Of a stretch of DNA of 14,784 nt, positions 1 through 5,858 are shown in pieces. A program made the translations under genes and the position numbers. The notes under the pieces are model-generated. The model did not search any database. It saw only the letters and a list, made by a program, of their open reading frames with translations, and was not told where the DNA came from. The DNA is from CAYUJH01 sp964394585 (lineage in GTDB: Bacteria; Bacteroidota; Bacteroidia; Cytophagales; Flammeovirgaceae), in contig CAYMYI010000106.1 of the NCBI GenBank assembly GCA_964394585.1, positions 1 to 14,784 on the forward strand, read 5' to 3'. Each line of letters starts with the position of its first letter. Within the stretch, counting starts at the first letter, position 1.

Positions 1-144
1 CAAAAAGGGGCGCATCTGGCGAATTATGTATTATGGTGATTAGCCTGCCGTTAGGCTAAATTATTCAAACGCTCCCCTTCAGCCCATCCTGATGGATGCA
101 AACTCAAATAAAGGGTATCTTTACTAACGGTTAACGATTAGAAC
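1..144. other. Upstream intergenic leader, no gene recognised
   Basis: All three plus-strand frames are open at the left edge and close within the first 60 bases, so the tail of an upstream gene may lie here, but the remaining residues are too few to identify it. A perfect 7-bp inverted repeat (40-46 with 53-59) sits next to these stops. I see no clear promoter in front of the gene at 145. Confidence 0.4.
40..59 (+). terminator. Possible hairpin terminator of an off-window gene
   Basis: TTAGCCT (40-46) and AGGCTAA (53-59) form a perfect 7-bp stem around a 6-base loop. It lies just after stop codons in the plus-strand frames open at the window edge. There is no real T-run behind it, only an AT-rich stretch, so a terminator role is a guess. 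Confidence 0.25.
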
Positions 145-1020
145 ATGGCAAAGAAACTGATACGATTCGATTGGGCAATAAAAAAACTACTCAGGCACAA
201 GGCTAATTTCACCATATTGGAGGGTTTTTTAACTGAGTTGTTAAAGTTTGACGTAACTATCGAAAATGTACTTGAAGGAGAAGGCAACAAACAAGAAGCC
301 GACGACAAGTACAACCGAGTGGATATTTTGGTAAAATCGGCTGAAGGTGAACTCATGCTAGTCGAGGTGCAAAACGAATCGCAGGTTGACTACTTTCAGC
401 GGATGGTATTTGGTGTTTCCAAACTAATCACCGAATACATCAAAGAAGGAGAACCCTATAGCCAAATCAAGAAGGTATACTCTATCAACATCGTGTATTT
501 TGGGCTCGGGCAGGGAACGGACTACGTGTACGAATACGACGGAAAGTTCATCGGCATCCACAACGGAGACATTCTCCAGCCGACCTTGACACAGAAAAAC
601 GAATTTAACGTAGAACAAGTGAAAGACATCTTTCCGAAATACTACGTTTTGAAAGTCAACAACTTTGATGATGTGGCGAGGGACACTTTAGATGAGTGGG
701 TGTACTTTTTGAAAAACAGCGAGGTAAAAGACAGTTTCAAAGCAAAAGGCTTGAAAGAAGCTTCGGAAAAACTCAAAGAAGAAGCCTTGACCGAAGAAGA
801 AAAGATTGCCTACAGACGATTCCAAGAAAACCGCAGGATAGAGCGTAGCGAGATTGAAACCGCTCTGAAAGAAGGAGAGGAAAAGGGAATCGAAAAGGGC
901 ATGGAAATTACGATCAAGGTATATAAAATGCACAGGGAAGGAAAAACAGTAGATGAAATTTCCGAGGTTGTTGGATTAACCTCAACGGAAGTAGAAGAAA
1001 TCATAAATAACTTTACCTGA
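145..1020 (+). CDS. Rpn/PD-(D/E)XK-type nuclease-transposase family protein
   Basis: This 291-residue protein resembles the Rpn / PDDEXK family of putative transposases and recombination-promoting nucleases, which are DNA endonucleases scattered through bacterial genomes. The N-terminus (FDWAIKKLLR, residues 8-17) is the usual opening of the family. A PD-(D/E)XK-like core follows: Asp60 in RVDILV, then Glu74 and Gln76 in LVEVQNE, so the last catalytic position is Gln rather than Lys, as is common here. Residues 200-250 are a Lys/Glu-rich helical segment with EKGIEKGME-like repeats. The last 25 residues (KTVDEISEVVGLTSTEVEEI) look like a small helix-turn-helix tail. It starts at the ATG at 145, the first in frame. 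It is not obviously in an operon; the next gene begins 113 bases downstream. Family assignment is by motif and overall likeness. Whether it moves DNA, defends against it or does something else is not shown. Confidence 0.8.
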   Translation: MAKKLIRFDWAIKKLLRHKANFTILEGFLTELLKFDVTIENVLEGEGNKQEADDKYNRVDILVKSAEGELMLVEVQNESQVDYFQRMVFGVSKLITEYIKEGEPYSQIKKVYSINIVYFGLGQGTDYVYEYDGKFIGIHNGDILQPTLTQKNEFNVEQVKDIFPKYYVLKVNNFDDVARDTLDEWVYFLKNSEVKDSFKAKGLKEASEKLKEEALTEEEKIAYRRFQENRRIERSEIETALKEGEEKGIEKGMEITIKVYKMHREGKTVDEISEVVGLTSTEVEEIINNFT

Positions 1021-1133
1021 AAAGAACTAACGTTTCATCACTGCCAGTTGGGACAGCAACGAAATTTAGCTAGACCGTAATAAATAAAGAATCTTGCTAT
1101 TTTTAGCATATCCATCATAAAAACAGATTGAAT

Positions 1134-1589
1134 ATGAACAGAAAAAATATCATTTTACTAAGCGCTTTTGCCTTGTATGTAGCTGCATGTGGGGGCACGA
1201 CCCAAAATGAGACAACCTCTGAAGAAACTACCCAAGAAACCGTAGCGCAAGCCGAAGAACCCCCCAAAGCTCACCCTGGGAAAAGCGTGTATATGACCTA
1301 CTGCATGACCTGCCACCAAAAAAATGGGGAGGGCGTTCCCGGACTGAACCCGCCTCTTGCCAACACCGACTGGGTAAACGGCGATAAAACCCGCCTAATC
1401 AATATTGTGCTGAACGGCTTAAGCGGAGAAATTGAAGTCAATGGCGAAAAATACAACAACGTGATGGCGGCGCATTCCTTCCTTACGGATACCGAAATCG
1501 CTAATGTGTTGAGTTACATCCGCCAAGATTTCGGGAACAGTGCAGACCCTATTACCCCAGAAGAAGTAGCCGCAGTGCGAAACCCTTAG
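1134..1589 (+). CDS. Cytochrome c family lipoprotein
   Basis: A small class I c-type cytochrome, anchored as a lipoprotein and so acting in the periplasm or on the membrane surface in electron transfer. Counting from the ATG at 1134 (151 residues), a hydrophobic signal peptide ends in the lipobox YVAAC with the lipidated Cys19. A Thr/Glu-rich linker of about 28 residues follows. The haem-binding CMTCH lies at residues 57-61. A Met in NNVMAAHSFL (Met111) is the likely second axial ligand, followed by the usual C-terminal helix TEIANVLSYIRQDF. A TTG two codons upstream (1128) is in frame, but the ATG is the more natural start and leaves a normal signal peptide. The gene stands alone, with no oxidase or reductase subunit beside it, so its redox partner is unknown. 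A large hairpin begins 27 bases after the stop. Confidence 0.9.
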   Translation: MNRKNIILLSAFALYVAACGGTTQNETTSEETTQETVAQAEEPPKAHPGKSVYMTYCMTCHQKNGEGVPGLNPPLANTDWVNGDKTRLINIVLNGLSGEIEVNGEKYNNVMAAHSFLTDTEIANVLSYIRQDFGNSADPITPEEVAAVRNP

Positions 1590-1615
1590 GACACAAAGTT
1601 TTGAACCCACGCTAC

Positions 1616-1664
1616 AAACCTGTTAGGTCGAGGCAGCTGCCGTTTTCAACACCTAAACAGGTTT
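1616..1664 (+). terminator. Long bulged hairpin downstream of the cytochrome gene
   Basis: AAACCTGTTAGGT (1616-1628) pairs with ACCTAAACAGGTTT (1651-1664) as 13 base pairs with one bulged A. The loop holds a perfect 10-bp palindrome, GGCAGCTGCC (1632-1641). It starts 27 bases after the cytochrome stop codon, where a terminator would be expected, but the run of T is short (four) and part of it lies within the stem. It may be a Rho-independent terminator or a dispersed intergenic hairpin. Confidence 0.5.
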
Positions 1665-1797
1665 TCAGAGTAACGAAAATTATAAAACATCGAAATGTTA
1701 CATATTATGAAACTTTTAGCGTTTTTCTTTAAAACGTTACCTGTTGTATCATGCCGGATGATTGACGCGCTAAAATGGTTCCATATAACATGGAAAA

Positions 1798-1857
1798 GAA
1801 AATGAAGGGAGAAAGCCATCGGCGAAGGTTCGTACCTCGGTTTTGGGGGAGCTTACA
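1798..1857 (+). repeat. 60-bp direct repeat, copy 1
   Basis: This 60-base segment recurs at 2785-2844 with a single difference (A at 1834, G at 2821), in the same orientation and 987 bases apart. It contains the short inverted repeat CGAA-GG-TTCG. This copy lies between the cytochrome gene and hicA and has no transposase remnant attached. Confidence 0.9.
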
Positions 1858-1946
1858 CTCCCATTCACCATTCGCATCCATATCGGGGTAGAACGTTACT
1901 TTTCCCTTGTAATATTTATACTCAAAATTCTATGAATAGATTATGC

Positions 1947-2180
1947 TTAAAACTCATTTAAAAGCCTCACGTACTCTTCCGGTGTAACTTCTATCTGTCG
2001 TAGAATTTCTCGCAGCAATGGGCGACTAATATCTTTACTGGAATGGTGGGGAATGGTAGTATATCTTCCATCGGGATGGCGATAAAACACATGGCTTCCT
2101 TTTTGTCGTTTTATCTCAAAACCTAAGAGCAACAAAATCTTCTCTAATGTTTGCGCATTGCTAAGCGGCAGTTTACTCAT
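1947..2180 (-). CDS. hicA: HicA-family toxin
   Basis: A 77-residue HicA (YcfA-like) toxin of a type II toxin-antitoxin module. HicA proteins have a double-stranded-RNA-binding fold and cleave mRNA; the active residue is a His in a conserved G-S/N-H motif. Here that motif is GSHVFYRHP, with His30. It is followed by the typical tail TIPHHSSKDISRPLLREILRQI and the ending TPEEYVRLL. N-terminal residues 1-22 match the usual helix that ends in LLGFE. The length is normal for the family. The start codon overlaps the stop codon of hicB by four bases (ATGA, 2177-2180), so the two are translationally coupled in the order antitoxin-toxin. No terminator is evident downstream. Activity is inferred from the intact motif. 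Confidence 0.9.
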   Translation of the reverse strand: MSKLPLSNAQTLEKILLLLGFEIKRQKGSHVFYRHPDGRYTTIPHHSSKDISRPLLREILRQIEVTPEEYVRLLNEF

Positions 2181-2410
2181 GCCGATTTTACTTCTACAGA
2201 AATTTGCTGTAAACCAATAAACTCTGGAAGTTCTGCAAGTTCCTCAGGAGTGTAGGACTCCAAGCATAAACTGGTAACCTCTTGTAGGTTATGGTACAAC
2301 TCGTCTAAAGTTTCGGCTTGTGTATGTGCTCCTGGCAAATTTGGAATCATTCCTACATACATTCCCGTTTCTTTATCGCGCTCTATTTTGGCTGTAAATT
2401 GATGCTTCAT
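2177..2410 (-). CDS. hicB: HicB-family antitoxin, short form
   Basis: A 77-residue HicB-type antitoxin that should bind and neutralise the HicA toxin encoded just downstream. The N-terminal partial RNase H-like fold is visible: the FTAKIERDKETGMYVGMIPNLPG strand region includes the hallmark LPGAHTQAETLDEL (residues 25-38) and a helix LYHNLQEVTSLCLE. The protein ends after IGLQQISVEV, so there is no C-terminal ribbon-helix-helix or HTH DNA-binding domain of the longer HicB proteins. An upstream in-frame ATG at 2485 would add 25 residues with no family likeness; the ATG at 2410 gives the usual N-terminus and is preferred. The gene is first in a two-gene operon with hicA (4-base overlap). How the operon is autoregulated without a DNA-binding domain is not shown. 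Confidence 0.88.
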   Translation of the reverse strand: MKHQFTAKIERDKETGMYVGMIPNLPGAHTQAETLDELYHNLQEVTSLCLESYTPEELAELPEFIGLQQISVEVKSA

Positions 2411-2540
2411 ACTTTGCGTTCTTTGAATAAAGATACACAAATACTTTACAAAAGATTCTCTACAATCACGAACAGTTATAAGCAAAACGCTGGCCTAATC
2501 CCAATCGGACCGCCGATGCGGAGCTACACATCACGCGACA

Positions 2541-2748
2541 TATATGGATAATAACCCCCACGAAAGTCGCCGTGAGTGGATGTTATGGATGATACAACGA
2601 GCAGGAAAGAAAAATTCAAACAACAAAGATTTTCAATTTTGGCATCGCAACGGTGAGCCGTCAACACAATCATCCTATTGAACTATCAACTAATGAAATA
2701 CTAGACCAACGAATTAAGTACATCCATAATAACCCAGTCGAAGCAGGA
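2541..2748 (+). pseudogene. C-terminal remnant of an IS200-like / RAYT transposase
   Basis: Read in one frame, 2547-2645 gives NNPHESRREWMLWMIQRAGK and then KNSNNKDFQFW. Read in the next frame, 2662-2748 gives QHNHPIELSTNEILDQRIKY and then IHNNPVEAG. Joined, this is the characteristic C-terminal part of Bacteroidota REP-associated tyrosine transposases (Y1 transposase superfamily). The two halves are separated by 16 extra bases (2646-2661), which break the frame. The N-terminal two-thirds, with the HUH metal-binding motif and catalytic Tyr, is absent, and no relative of it is visible upstream. After the conserved VEAG the frame runs into a REP-like hairpin and a 60-bp repeat. It is a decayed fragment, not a working transposase. 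Confidence 0.8.
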
Positions 2749-2758
2749 ACACATAGCA

Positions 2759-2773
2759 CAAGCGAGACGCTTG
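2759..2773 (+). repeat. REP-like palindrome behind the RAYT remnant
   Basis: CAAGCG-AGA-CGCTTG is a perfect 6-bp stem with a 3-base loop, ten bases after the last conserved transposase codon. RAYT genes are known to be flanked by short palindromes that they recognise, so this may be such a site. That role is inferred from position only. Confidence 0.5.
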
Positions 2774-2784
2774 CGCCAGAAAGG

Positions 2785-2844
2785 GAAAATGAAGGGAGAA
2801 AGCCATCGGCGAAGGTTCGTGCCTCGGTTTTGGGGGAGCTTACA
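2785..2844 (+). repeat. 60-bp direct repeat, copy 2
   Basis: Matches 1798-1857 at 59 of 60 positions in the same orientation. This copy follows the REP-like hairpin and overlaps the frame trailing from the transposase remnant. The single difference would change Tyr to Cys in the one open frame common to both copies, so there is no sign of selection for coding. Confidence 0.9.
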
Positions 2845-2962
2845 ACAAGCTTCTCTTCATACAAAACAAGTAAACTATCCTCCGAGAGATCAAAACGACT
2901 CCTTATTATCCCCAAGGGCTTTGTTTATTTGCACATTCTCTCACTTAAATCATTGCCACACT

Positions 2963-3748
2963 ATGCACACTAAAGCCGAAAAACTAGAAGCCTTCGCCCG
3001 TTTGCTCGATATCATGGATGAGCTTCGCGAAAAATGCCCGTGGGACCGAAAACAAACGATGGAGTCGTTGCGCTACCTGAGTATCGAAGAGGTGTACGAG
3101 CTTTCAGACGCTATCCTGGAAAATAACTTCGAAGAAGTGAAGAAAGAATTGGGCGATTTAATGCTTCACATGGTGTTTTATGCAAAAATAGCTTCGGAAA
3201 CTCACACGTTCGACATCGCCGATGTGCTACAGGCTATCTGCGAAAAGTTGATTGCCCGCCACCCGCATATTTACGGCAATGTACAAGCCGACGATGAAGA
3301 GGCTGTACGCGAAAATTGGGAACTGCTCAAACTCAAAGAGAAGAAAGATAAACGATTGCTAGAAGGAGTGCCTACCTCGCTACCGGCATTGGTGAAGGCA
3401 GTCCGCATCCAAGAAAAAGCGCGGGGCGTGGGCTTCGATTGGGACGACAAAGCACAGGTATGGGAAAAAGTACAAGAAGAATTGGAAGAGTTTCACCACG
3501 AAGCAGAGGCAAACTCAGCGAACCAAGATGCAATGGAAGCCGAATTTGGCGATGTGTTATTCTCGCTGGTGAACTATGCCCGTTTTGTGGGAATCAACCC
3601 TGAAACTGCTTTGGAAAAGACCAATAAGAAGTTTATCAGACGATTTAACTACATAGAAGAGCAAGGGAAAGCCGAGGGGAAACCGCTTGCCGAAATGACC
3701 TTGCCTGAAATGGAACGCTACTGGCAAGAGGCGAAAGAGAAAGCGTAA
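2963..3748 (+). CDS. mazG: Nucleoside triphosphate pyrophosphohydrolase MazG
   Basis: A 261-residue two-domain MazG, a cytoplasmic enzyme that hydrolyses non-canonical or excess nucleoside triphosphates to the monophosphate and pyrophosphate. Both all-alpha halves are intact. The first half has CPWDRKQT (residues 25-32), the metal-binding EEVYE (Glu42, Glu43, Glu46) and KELGDL (Glu62, Asp65), then RHPHIYG (99-105). The second half has VRIQEKARGVGFDW (147-160), EELEEF (172-177), EFGDVLFSLVNYAR (194-207; Glu194, Asp197) and KFIRRF (223-228). Length and motif order match the E. coli type. The reading frame extends upstream to 2771, but the extra 64 residues are encoded by the repeat and spacer; the ATG at 2963 gives the family N-terminus. 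It is monocistronic here. Confidence 0.95.
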   Translation: MHTKAEKLEAFARLLDIMDELREKCPWDRKQTMESLRYLSIEEVYELSDAILENNFEEVKKELGDLMLHMVFYAKIASETHTFDIADVLQAICEKLIARHPHIYGNVQADDEEAVRENWELLKLKEKKDKRLLEGVPTSLPALVKAVRIQEKARGVGFDWDDKAQVWEKVQEELEEFHHEAEANSANQDAMEAEFGDVLFSLVNYARFVGINPETALEKTNKKFIRRFNYIEEQGKAEGKPLAEMTLPEMERYWQEAKEKA

Positions 3749-3768
3749 ACCGATGCGTTGTTTTGCAA

Positions 3769-3804
3769 GCGATTGAAGGGCCTTCCTATGACCGCTATTT
3801 TTTT
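3769..3804 (+). terminator. Candidate mazG terminator
   Basis: About 20 bases after the mazG stop codon, AGCG and CGCT flank a small inner hairpin GAAG-GGC-CTTC, and the whole is followed by a run of seven T (3798-3804). Both stems are short (4 bp each), so this is a weak call supported mainly by position and the T-run. Confidence 0.4.
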
Positions 3805-3918
3805 GATGTCGACCGTTTGTTGGAAATATTTCTACATAGGTTGATTTCTTGCATCTTACCTCAATCAAATTCAGTTATAGCTAGTAACTGTTTGAAACAC
3901 CTAAACAAATAAAAAAAC

Positions 3919-4734
3919 ATGAAAAAGTATTTTGTAAGATTAATGATTGGTTTGAGTTTGATTGCCTTTGTATCGTCTTGTGATGACGACAACGACAACG
4001 CCACTGCAGAACCCGATACCACTGCAGAGCAACAAATTGCTTCTGATATTGCTTTTGCTACGGCAGAAATTGACGAAATCTACAGGGTAACGGACGAGGC
4101 TTTTACGATAAATAGTAATGGGAGAGTAACTCAAACTTATTGTGCCAATGTATCGCTCGATAGAGATACTAAAACCATTACCCTTGACTATGGCGATGGA
4201 TGCGAAAGTCCTGTTTCGGGTGTTGTTCGTAAGGGAATCATATCGATTACATATACAGGAACCCTGCTAAACCCGGGAAATGGGGGGTTGAGTCTATCGT
4301 TTACGAACTACGAAGTGAATGGGGTTTCGATTAGTGGAACTACCTCAATGAGTGCCGTAAATGGAGGTTCATTTCAGCGTACGAACAACCTTACAGTCGG
4401 CTTTGAGGGGGAACAAGTAACCTACAATAGCGACCTAACCTACGAGTGGGTAGAAGGCGCCGGCGACCGAGAAACCTTTAATGAGGTATTCAACATTACC
4501 GGAACTGCTTCAGGAACCGATCGGAAAGGGAACTCGTATAACGTTTCCATCTTGCAGCCATGGCGCGTTCAAACTGCATGTTTTGTCGATGAACTCTACT
4601 ATCCTGTCAGTGGTACGAGTAATATCACCATTACCGGAAAGCCTACGTTTGTCTTCGATTTTGGCAATGGCAATTGCGATAAATTGGCAACCATTTCTGT
4701 AGGACGTTTCACTCAAGAAATTATACTACCCTAA
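3919..4734 (+). CDS. Putative beta-rich lipoprotein of unknown function
   Basis: A 271-residue secreted lipoprotein. The N-terminus has a positively charged start, a hydrophobic stretch and the lipobox FVSSC (Cys21), followed by an Asp/Asn-rich linker (DDDNDN) that suggests outer-membrane or surface retention. After a short helical segment (about residues 35-60) the rest is alternating Thr/Ser/Val/Ile-rich strands, as in an all-beta domain. Four further Cys residues form two spaced pairs (75/95 and 221/253). The second member of each pair lies in a similar motif, DYGDGC (90-95) and DFGNGNC (247-253), which hints at an internal duplication. I do not recognise a characterised function. The start at 3919 gives a complete signal peptide. 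It is convergent with the porP gene and ends at a strong terminator, so it is probably transcribed alone. Confidence 0.75.
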   Translation: MKKYFVRLMIGLSLIAFVSSCDDDNDNATAEPDTTAEQQIASDIAFATAEIDEIYRVTDEAFTINSNGRVTQTYCANVSLDRDTKTITLDYGDGCESPVSGVVRKGIISITYTGTLLNPGNGGLSLSFTNYEVNGVSISGTTSMSAVNGGSFQRTNNLTVGFEGEQVTYNSDLTYEWVEGAGDRETFNEVFNITGTASGTDRKGNSYNVSILQPWRVQTACFVDELYYPVSGTSNITITGKPTFVFDFGNGNCDKLATISVGRFTQEIILP

Positions 4735-4770
4735 GTTTAACCAGCTTAACAATTTACACTCACTTGGTTT

Positions 4771-4810
4771 GTTTGGAAGCCTTGAAACACAGGCTTTCAA
4801 ACTTTTTTTT
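4771..4810 (+). terminator. Intrinsic terminator of the lipoprotein gene
   Basis: Bases 4771-4782 pair with 4791-4802 as a continuous 12-bp stem (one G-U pair) closing an 8-base loop, immediately followed by eight T (4803-4810). It begins 37 bases after the lipoprotein stop codon and points along the plus strand. On the minus strand there is no T-run, so it would not serve porP equally well. Confidence 0.9.
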
Positions 4811-4860
4811 CAACTACCTTTCGTAAAATATTGCCTACACACCAGCGCCCCTAAACAATC

Positions 4861-5784
4861 TTAGAAATAGCGTGGGTGATATACTCCTTTTTCTTTCTTA
4901 CTGAAATCGATTCCTAGCATAATTTCGTGTGTGCCATTGTGGTAAGCGTTTAACCGTGTGTAGGTAAAATCGTGAGCGTACCCAATGCGGAACCGATTAT
5001 TAATGTTGAGCTGCACCATTGCACTGTATGAGTCGTCGGTGCGGTAGCCTGCCCCTACCCAAATCATGTCAGAGATTAATGCGCTGAGGTTAAGATCGAT
5101 TTCCACAGGGGCATTTTCTACATATTTCACCAATGCCATAGGGCGCAAGCGTAATTCTGAAGAAAGCGTTGTTACAAAGCCTGCCATGCCAAAAAAGTGG
5201 CGGCGTTGGGTGGCTCTACTCACGATATTCATCCCGGTGGGGGTGTAATCGAGATCATTTTCCATAATTCGGGGCATAGAAGCTCCCAAAAACATAGTTT
5301 CACTTTGCCAATACAAGCCCACTCCTACGTTGGGCAAGAACAGGTTATCGTTGGTATAATCGAGGTTAGGGTCTACACGGTCGAGCGGGTTTACCTCACT
5401 CCAATTCATCTGTTGGCGCTTTACTTCCCCTGAGATTCCCAAGCCAAGTTTACCCCCCAACAGTGGGAAGCGGTAGGCAAAATAACCTGCCACATGCAAA
5501 TTTTCGGAAATTCCAAGCTCATCTTGCACAATGGAAAGCCCTACACCGGACAAATCGTTGAAAAGAGGGGCATCTATGCTGAATGCTGCCGTTTGTGGCG
5601 CACCTTCAAAACTTACCCACTGGGTACGGTACAGTGCCGTAGCTGTGAGTGTTTCGCTGCTTCCGGCATAACCCGGGTTGATCGGTAATTTGTTGAACAT
5701 GTACATCGTGTACATAGGGTCTTGTTGAGCGGTTGCCAGGTAAGCCCAACTTAAAGCGATTCCTAGAAGTAGAAACTTTCTCAT
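4861..5784 (-). CDS. PorP/SprF-family type IX secretion outer-membrane protein
   Basis: A 307-residue PorP/SprF-family protein, predicted to be an outer-membrane beta-barrel that works with the T9SS. SprF-like members sit beside giant adhesins and are needed for export or surface display of that particular partner. The signal peptide is residues 1-19 (ending YLATA, then QQDP). The family hallmark follows at once: DPMYTMYMFNKLPINPGYAG (22-41). Downstream, alternating amphipathic strands with turns such as YRTQWVSFEG, LGGKLGLGISGEV, NVGVGLYWQS and NRFRIGYAHDF continue to the aromatic C-terminal Phe. The length is typical. It lies 74 bases behind the giant CHU_C-type surface protein gene, the arrangement seen for sprB-sprF. 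A terminator hairpin lies in that gap, so expression may depend on readthrough or a separate promoter. The exact ortholog (porP, sprF or another paralog) cannot be told. Confidence 0.92.
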   Translation of the reverse strand: MRKFLLLGIALSWAYLATAQQDPMYTMYMFNKLPINPGYAGSSETLTATALYRTQWVSFEGAPQTAAFSIDAPLFNDLSGVGLSIVQDELGISENLHVAGYFAYRFPLLGGKLGLGISGEVKRQQMNWSEVNPLDRVDPNLDYTNDNLFLPNVGVGLYWQSETMFLGASMPRIMENDLDYTPTGMNIVSRATQRRHFFGMAGFVTTLSSELRLRPMALVKYVENAPVEIDLNLSALISDMIWVGAGYRTDDSYSAMVQLNINNRFRIGYAHDFTYTRLNAYHNGTHEIMLGIDFSKKEKGVYHPRYF

Positions 5785-5813
5785 TATATCTTGTTTTAAA
5801 ATATTCTCAGTTG

Positions 5814-5851
5814 AAAAATGCCGGCAGAAGGAATCTATACCCCCTACCGGC
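5814..5851 (-). terminator. Intrinsic terminator between the giant adhesin gene and porP
   Basis: Read on the minus strand, GCCGGTAGGGGG pairs with CCTTCTGCCGGC as a 12-bp stem (three G-U pairs) with an 8-base loop, followed by A and a run of five T (plus-strand 5814-5818). It begins 8 bases after the adhesin stop codon. It could lower, rather than abolish, transcription of porP. Confidence 0.75.
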
Positions 5852-5858
5852 TTTTAAA

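Larger units (their letters stand above)
1590..1946. other. Gene-free stretch with hairpins and a repeat copy
   Basis: No credible gene is present between the cytochrome gene and hicA. The stretch holds a long bulged hairpin (1616-1664), a short perfect hairpin TTCCAT-ATAAC-ATGGAA (1779-1795), and the first copy of a 60-bp direct repeat (1798-1857). In one frame the repeat reads as an open stretch running to about 1950, but it has no start codon or recognisable protein likeness. Confidence 0.6.
2411..2962. other. Stretch without an intact gene: hicB promoter side, transposase scar, repeat
   Basis: About 130 bases (2411-2540) precede the transposase remnant and should hold the minus-strand hicBA promoter, though I could not pick a convincing -33/-7 pair. 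An inverted repeat ATCGG-ACCG-CCGAT lies around 2503-2516. The transposase remnant, a REP-like hairpin and the second 60-bp repeat follow. The remaining 118 bases (2845-2962) lead into mazG and show no gene. Confidence 0.5.

Noticed and set aside
1128..1133. TTG at 1128 as start of the cytochrome gene
   Set aside because: It is possible but adds only two residues; the ATG at 1134 is the more natural start and gives a normal lipoprotein signal.
1799..1949. Open frame through repeat copy 1 reading GEGSYLGFGGAYTP
   Set aside because: It has no start codon and no family I recognise, and the single base difference between the two repeat copies changes the amino acid, so there is no coding signal.
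2411..2485. 25-residue N-terminal extension of HicB
   Set aside because: The extra residues have no family likeness and the ATG at 2410 matches the usual start.
2318..2551. 77-codon plus-strand frame antisense to hicB
   Set aside because: It overlaps a well-supported hicB gene on the other strand and has no domain likeness.
2771..2962. 64-residue N-terminal extension of MazG
   Set aside because: It is encoded by the 60-bp repeat and spacer and has no MazG likeness; the ATG at 2963 gives the normal N-terminus.
2653..2973. 106-residue plus-strand protein starting with the QHNHPIEL segment
   Set aside because: Only its first third resembles a transposase; the rest is repeat and spacer DNA. 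It is better read as part of a broken RAYT gene.
2963..3748. MazG as part of a toxin-antitoxin stress system with hicBA
   Set aside because: It is on the opposite strand, separated by a repeat and a pseudogene, and it is a standard housekeeping enzyme; closeness alone is not evidence.
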